Assembly: GCA_963762085.1 (NCBI GenBank) | Contig: CAVXJD010000007.1 | Location: forward strand, 174,475 to 238,474 | From: DASQGA01 sp963762085 | GTDB lineage: Bacteria > Actinomycetota > Thermoleophilia > Gaiellales > Gaiellaceae | Direction: 5' to 3' | DNA length: 64,000 nt | Shown: positions 63,465-64,000 of the stretch, one piece after another | Layout: each line of letters begins with the position of its first letter | Position numbering within the stretch: position 1 is the first letter of the stretch | Made by a program: the position numbers and the translations under genes | Notes under the pieces: model-generated | What the model saw: the letters and a program-made list of their open reading frames with translations, nothing else | Database searches by the model: none | Told to the model about the DNA's origin: nothing

Positions 63465-64000
63465 GTTCTCGCCCGGGGAGATGGAGCGGCGTTTCGGGCT
63501 TGCGCGCGACCTCATGCGCGACAACGATCTCGAAGCACTCGTGCTCTTCGGCAACTCGGGTGTGAGCCGCGGCAACATGGCGAACGCCTTCTGGCTCTCG
63601 AACCATCTCGATCTCCATCACTCGTATCTGGTGGTGCCGCGCAACGAGGCGCAGGAGGCAGCGCTCTACACAGGCCTCACCAACCATGTCCCGAACGCCC
63701 GCGAGGTGACCGACGTCCCGATTGTCGAATGGGGCGGCTACGACCCCGCTGCAGTCGTGTCGGCGCGCCTGGTCGAGATCGGGCTCGAGCGAGGGCGAGT
63801 CGGTCTTGTCGGCGTGAACTCAAAGTTCTCGATGGGGATGCCGTATGCGCACCACCAGCGCCTCCGAGAGACCCTGCCGGGCCTCCAACTTGTGGACGTG
63901 ACGGCATCGTTCCAGCGCCTGCGGGCGATCAAGTCGGAAGAGGAGGTCGAGTGGCTGCGCAAGGGAGCCGCCCTGACCGACCGGGCGATCCTCGCGCTCG
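63454..64000 (+). CDS. M24-family (creatinase-fold) protein, partial
   Basis: The visible 182 residues form the creatinase N-terminal domain (MRDNDLEALVLFGNSGVSRG, VVPRNEAQEAALYTGLTNHV) and the start of the linker into the catalytic half (QRLRAIKSEEEVEWLRKGAA), which is cut by the window end. The ATG overlaps the hydrolase stop by 11 bp and has AAGGAG upstream. It is the third M24 gene in 15 kb. No metal ligands are visible yet. Confidence 0.82.
   Translation, partial: MWDKFSPGEMERRFGLARDLMRDNDLEALVLFGNSGVSRGNMANAFWLSNHLDLHHSYLVVPRNEAQEAALYTGLTNHVPNAREVTDVPIVEWGGYDPAAVVSARLVEIGLERGRVGLVGVNSKFSMGMPYAHHQRLRETLPGLQLVDVTASFQRLRAIKSEEEVEWLRKGAALTDRAILAL

Overview
The window is a high-GC bacterial chromosome segment, dense with genes on both strands and without phage, IS or CRISPR signals. 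Secreted proteins of the AVTLPRNSVGTVQLKK type, selA-selB-selC together, a fused MoaD-MoaE, split glycolate oxidase, and many leaderless-looking starts (a TANNNT box 6-9 nt before GTG/ATG) fit an uncultured Actinomycetota lineage, probably class Thermoleophilia. The placement is inference.

Layout. 1-6059 (minus): an operon of aldehyde dehydrogenase, creatininase-family enzyme, S66 LD-carboxypeptidase, oligopeptide-binding lipoprotein and the first permease (cut by the window edge). 6137-8575 (plus): lysyl-oxidase-like protein, a small secreted membrane protein, glycerate kinase. 8600-14030 (minus): glcD-glcE-glcF-aceB, taking glycolate through glyoxylate to malate. 14111-18177 (plus): NlpC/P60 hydrolase, a 30-residue hydrophobic peptide, a GGDEF/HD-GYP protein and a secreted beta-propeller. 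18182-21563 (minus): methylmalonyl-CoA mutase and acyl-CoA carboxylase beta chain. 21607-28306: moaD-moaE, M29 peptidase, secreted protein, M50 protease, LOG-family protein, BioY, VanW protein.

28351-32405 is the selenocysteine locus: selA, selB, a convergent H-NOX haem sensor, a possible structured RNA and tRNA-Sec (UCA). The 3' two-thirds of the tRNA is repeated at 37896-37956. These repeats bracket 5.5 kb with a zinc-ribbon/adenylate-cyclase/AAA/TPR regulator and a flavin oxidoreductase, as a tRNA-targeted insertion would leave. 38000-42312 holds FtsH, a repeat protein, an orphan 58-residue peptide with a lasso-type RiPP leader and its own terminator, and a RibD-C protein. 42365-45598 is a large secreted subtilase.

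45642-59886 (plus) is one long, mostly stop/start-overlapping operon: FadR-type regulator, beta-hydroxyacid dehydrogenase, 2-oxoacid dehydrogenase E1 alpha, E1 beta and E2 (no E3), two M24 creatinase/prolidase-fold proteins, a 33-residue ORF, a complete LivKHMGF-type importer, a frameshifted EamA transporter and an amidohydrolase. It looks like a catabolic operon for an imported amide, amino acid or heterocycle derivative; the substrate is unknown. 59868-60842 (minus) encodes two CMD/AhpD-like proteins. One is interrupted by an in-frame UGA at a CxxU redox motif and followed by a bSECIS-like hairpin, so it is very probably a selenoprotein and a client of the Sec machinery 30 kb away. The window ends with an FAD oxidoreductase, an alpha/beta hydrolase and a third M24 protein (cut).
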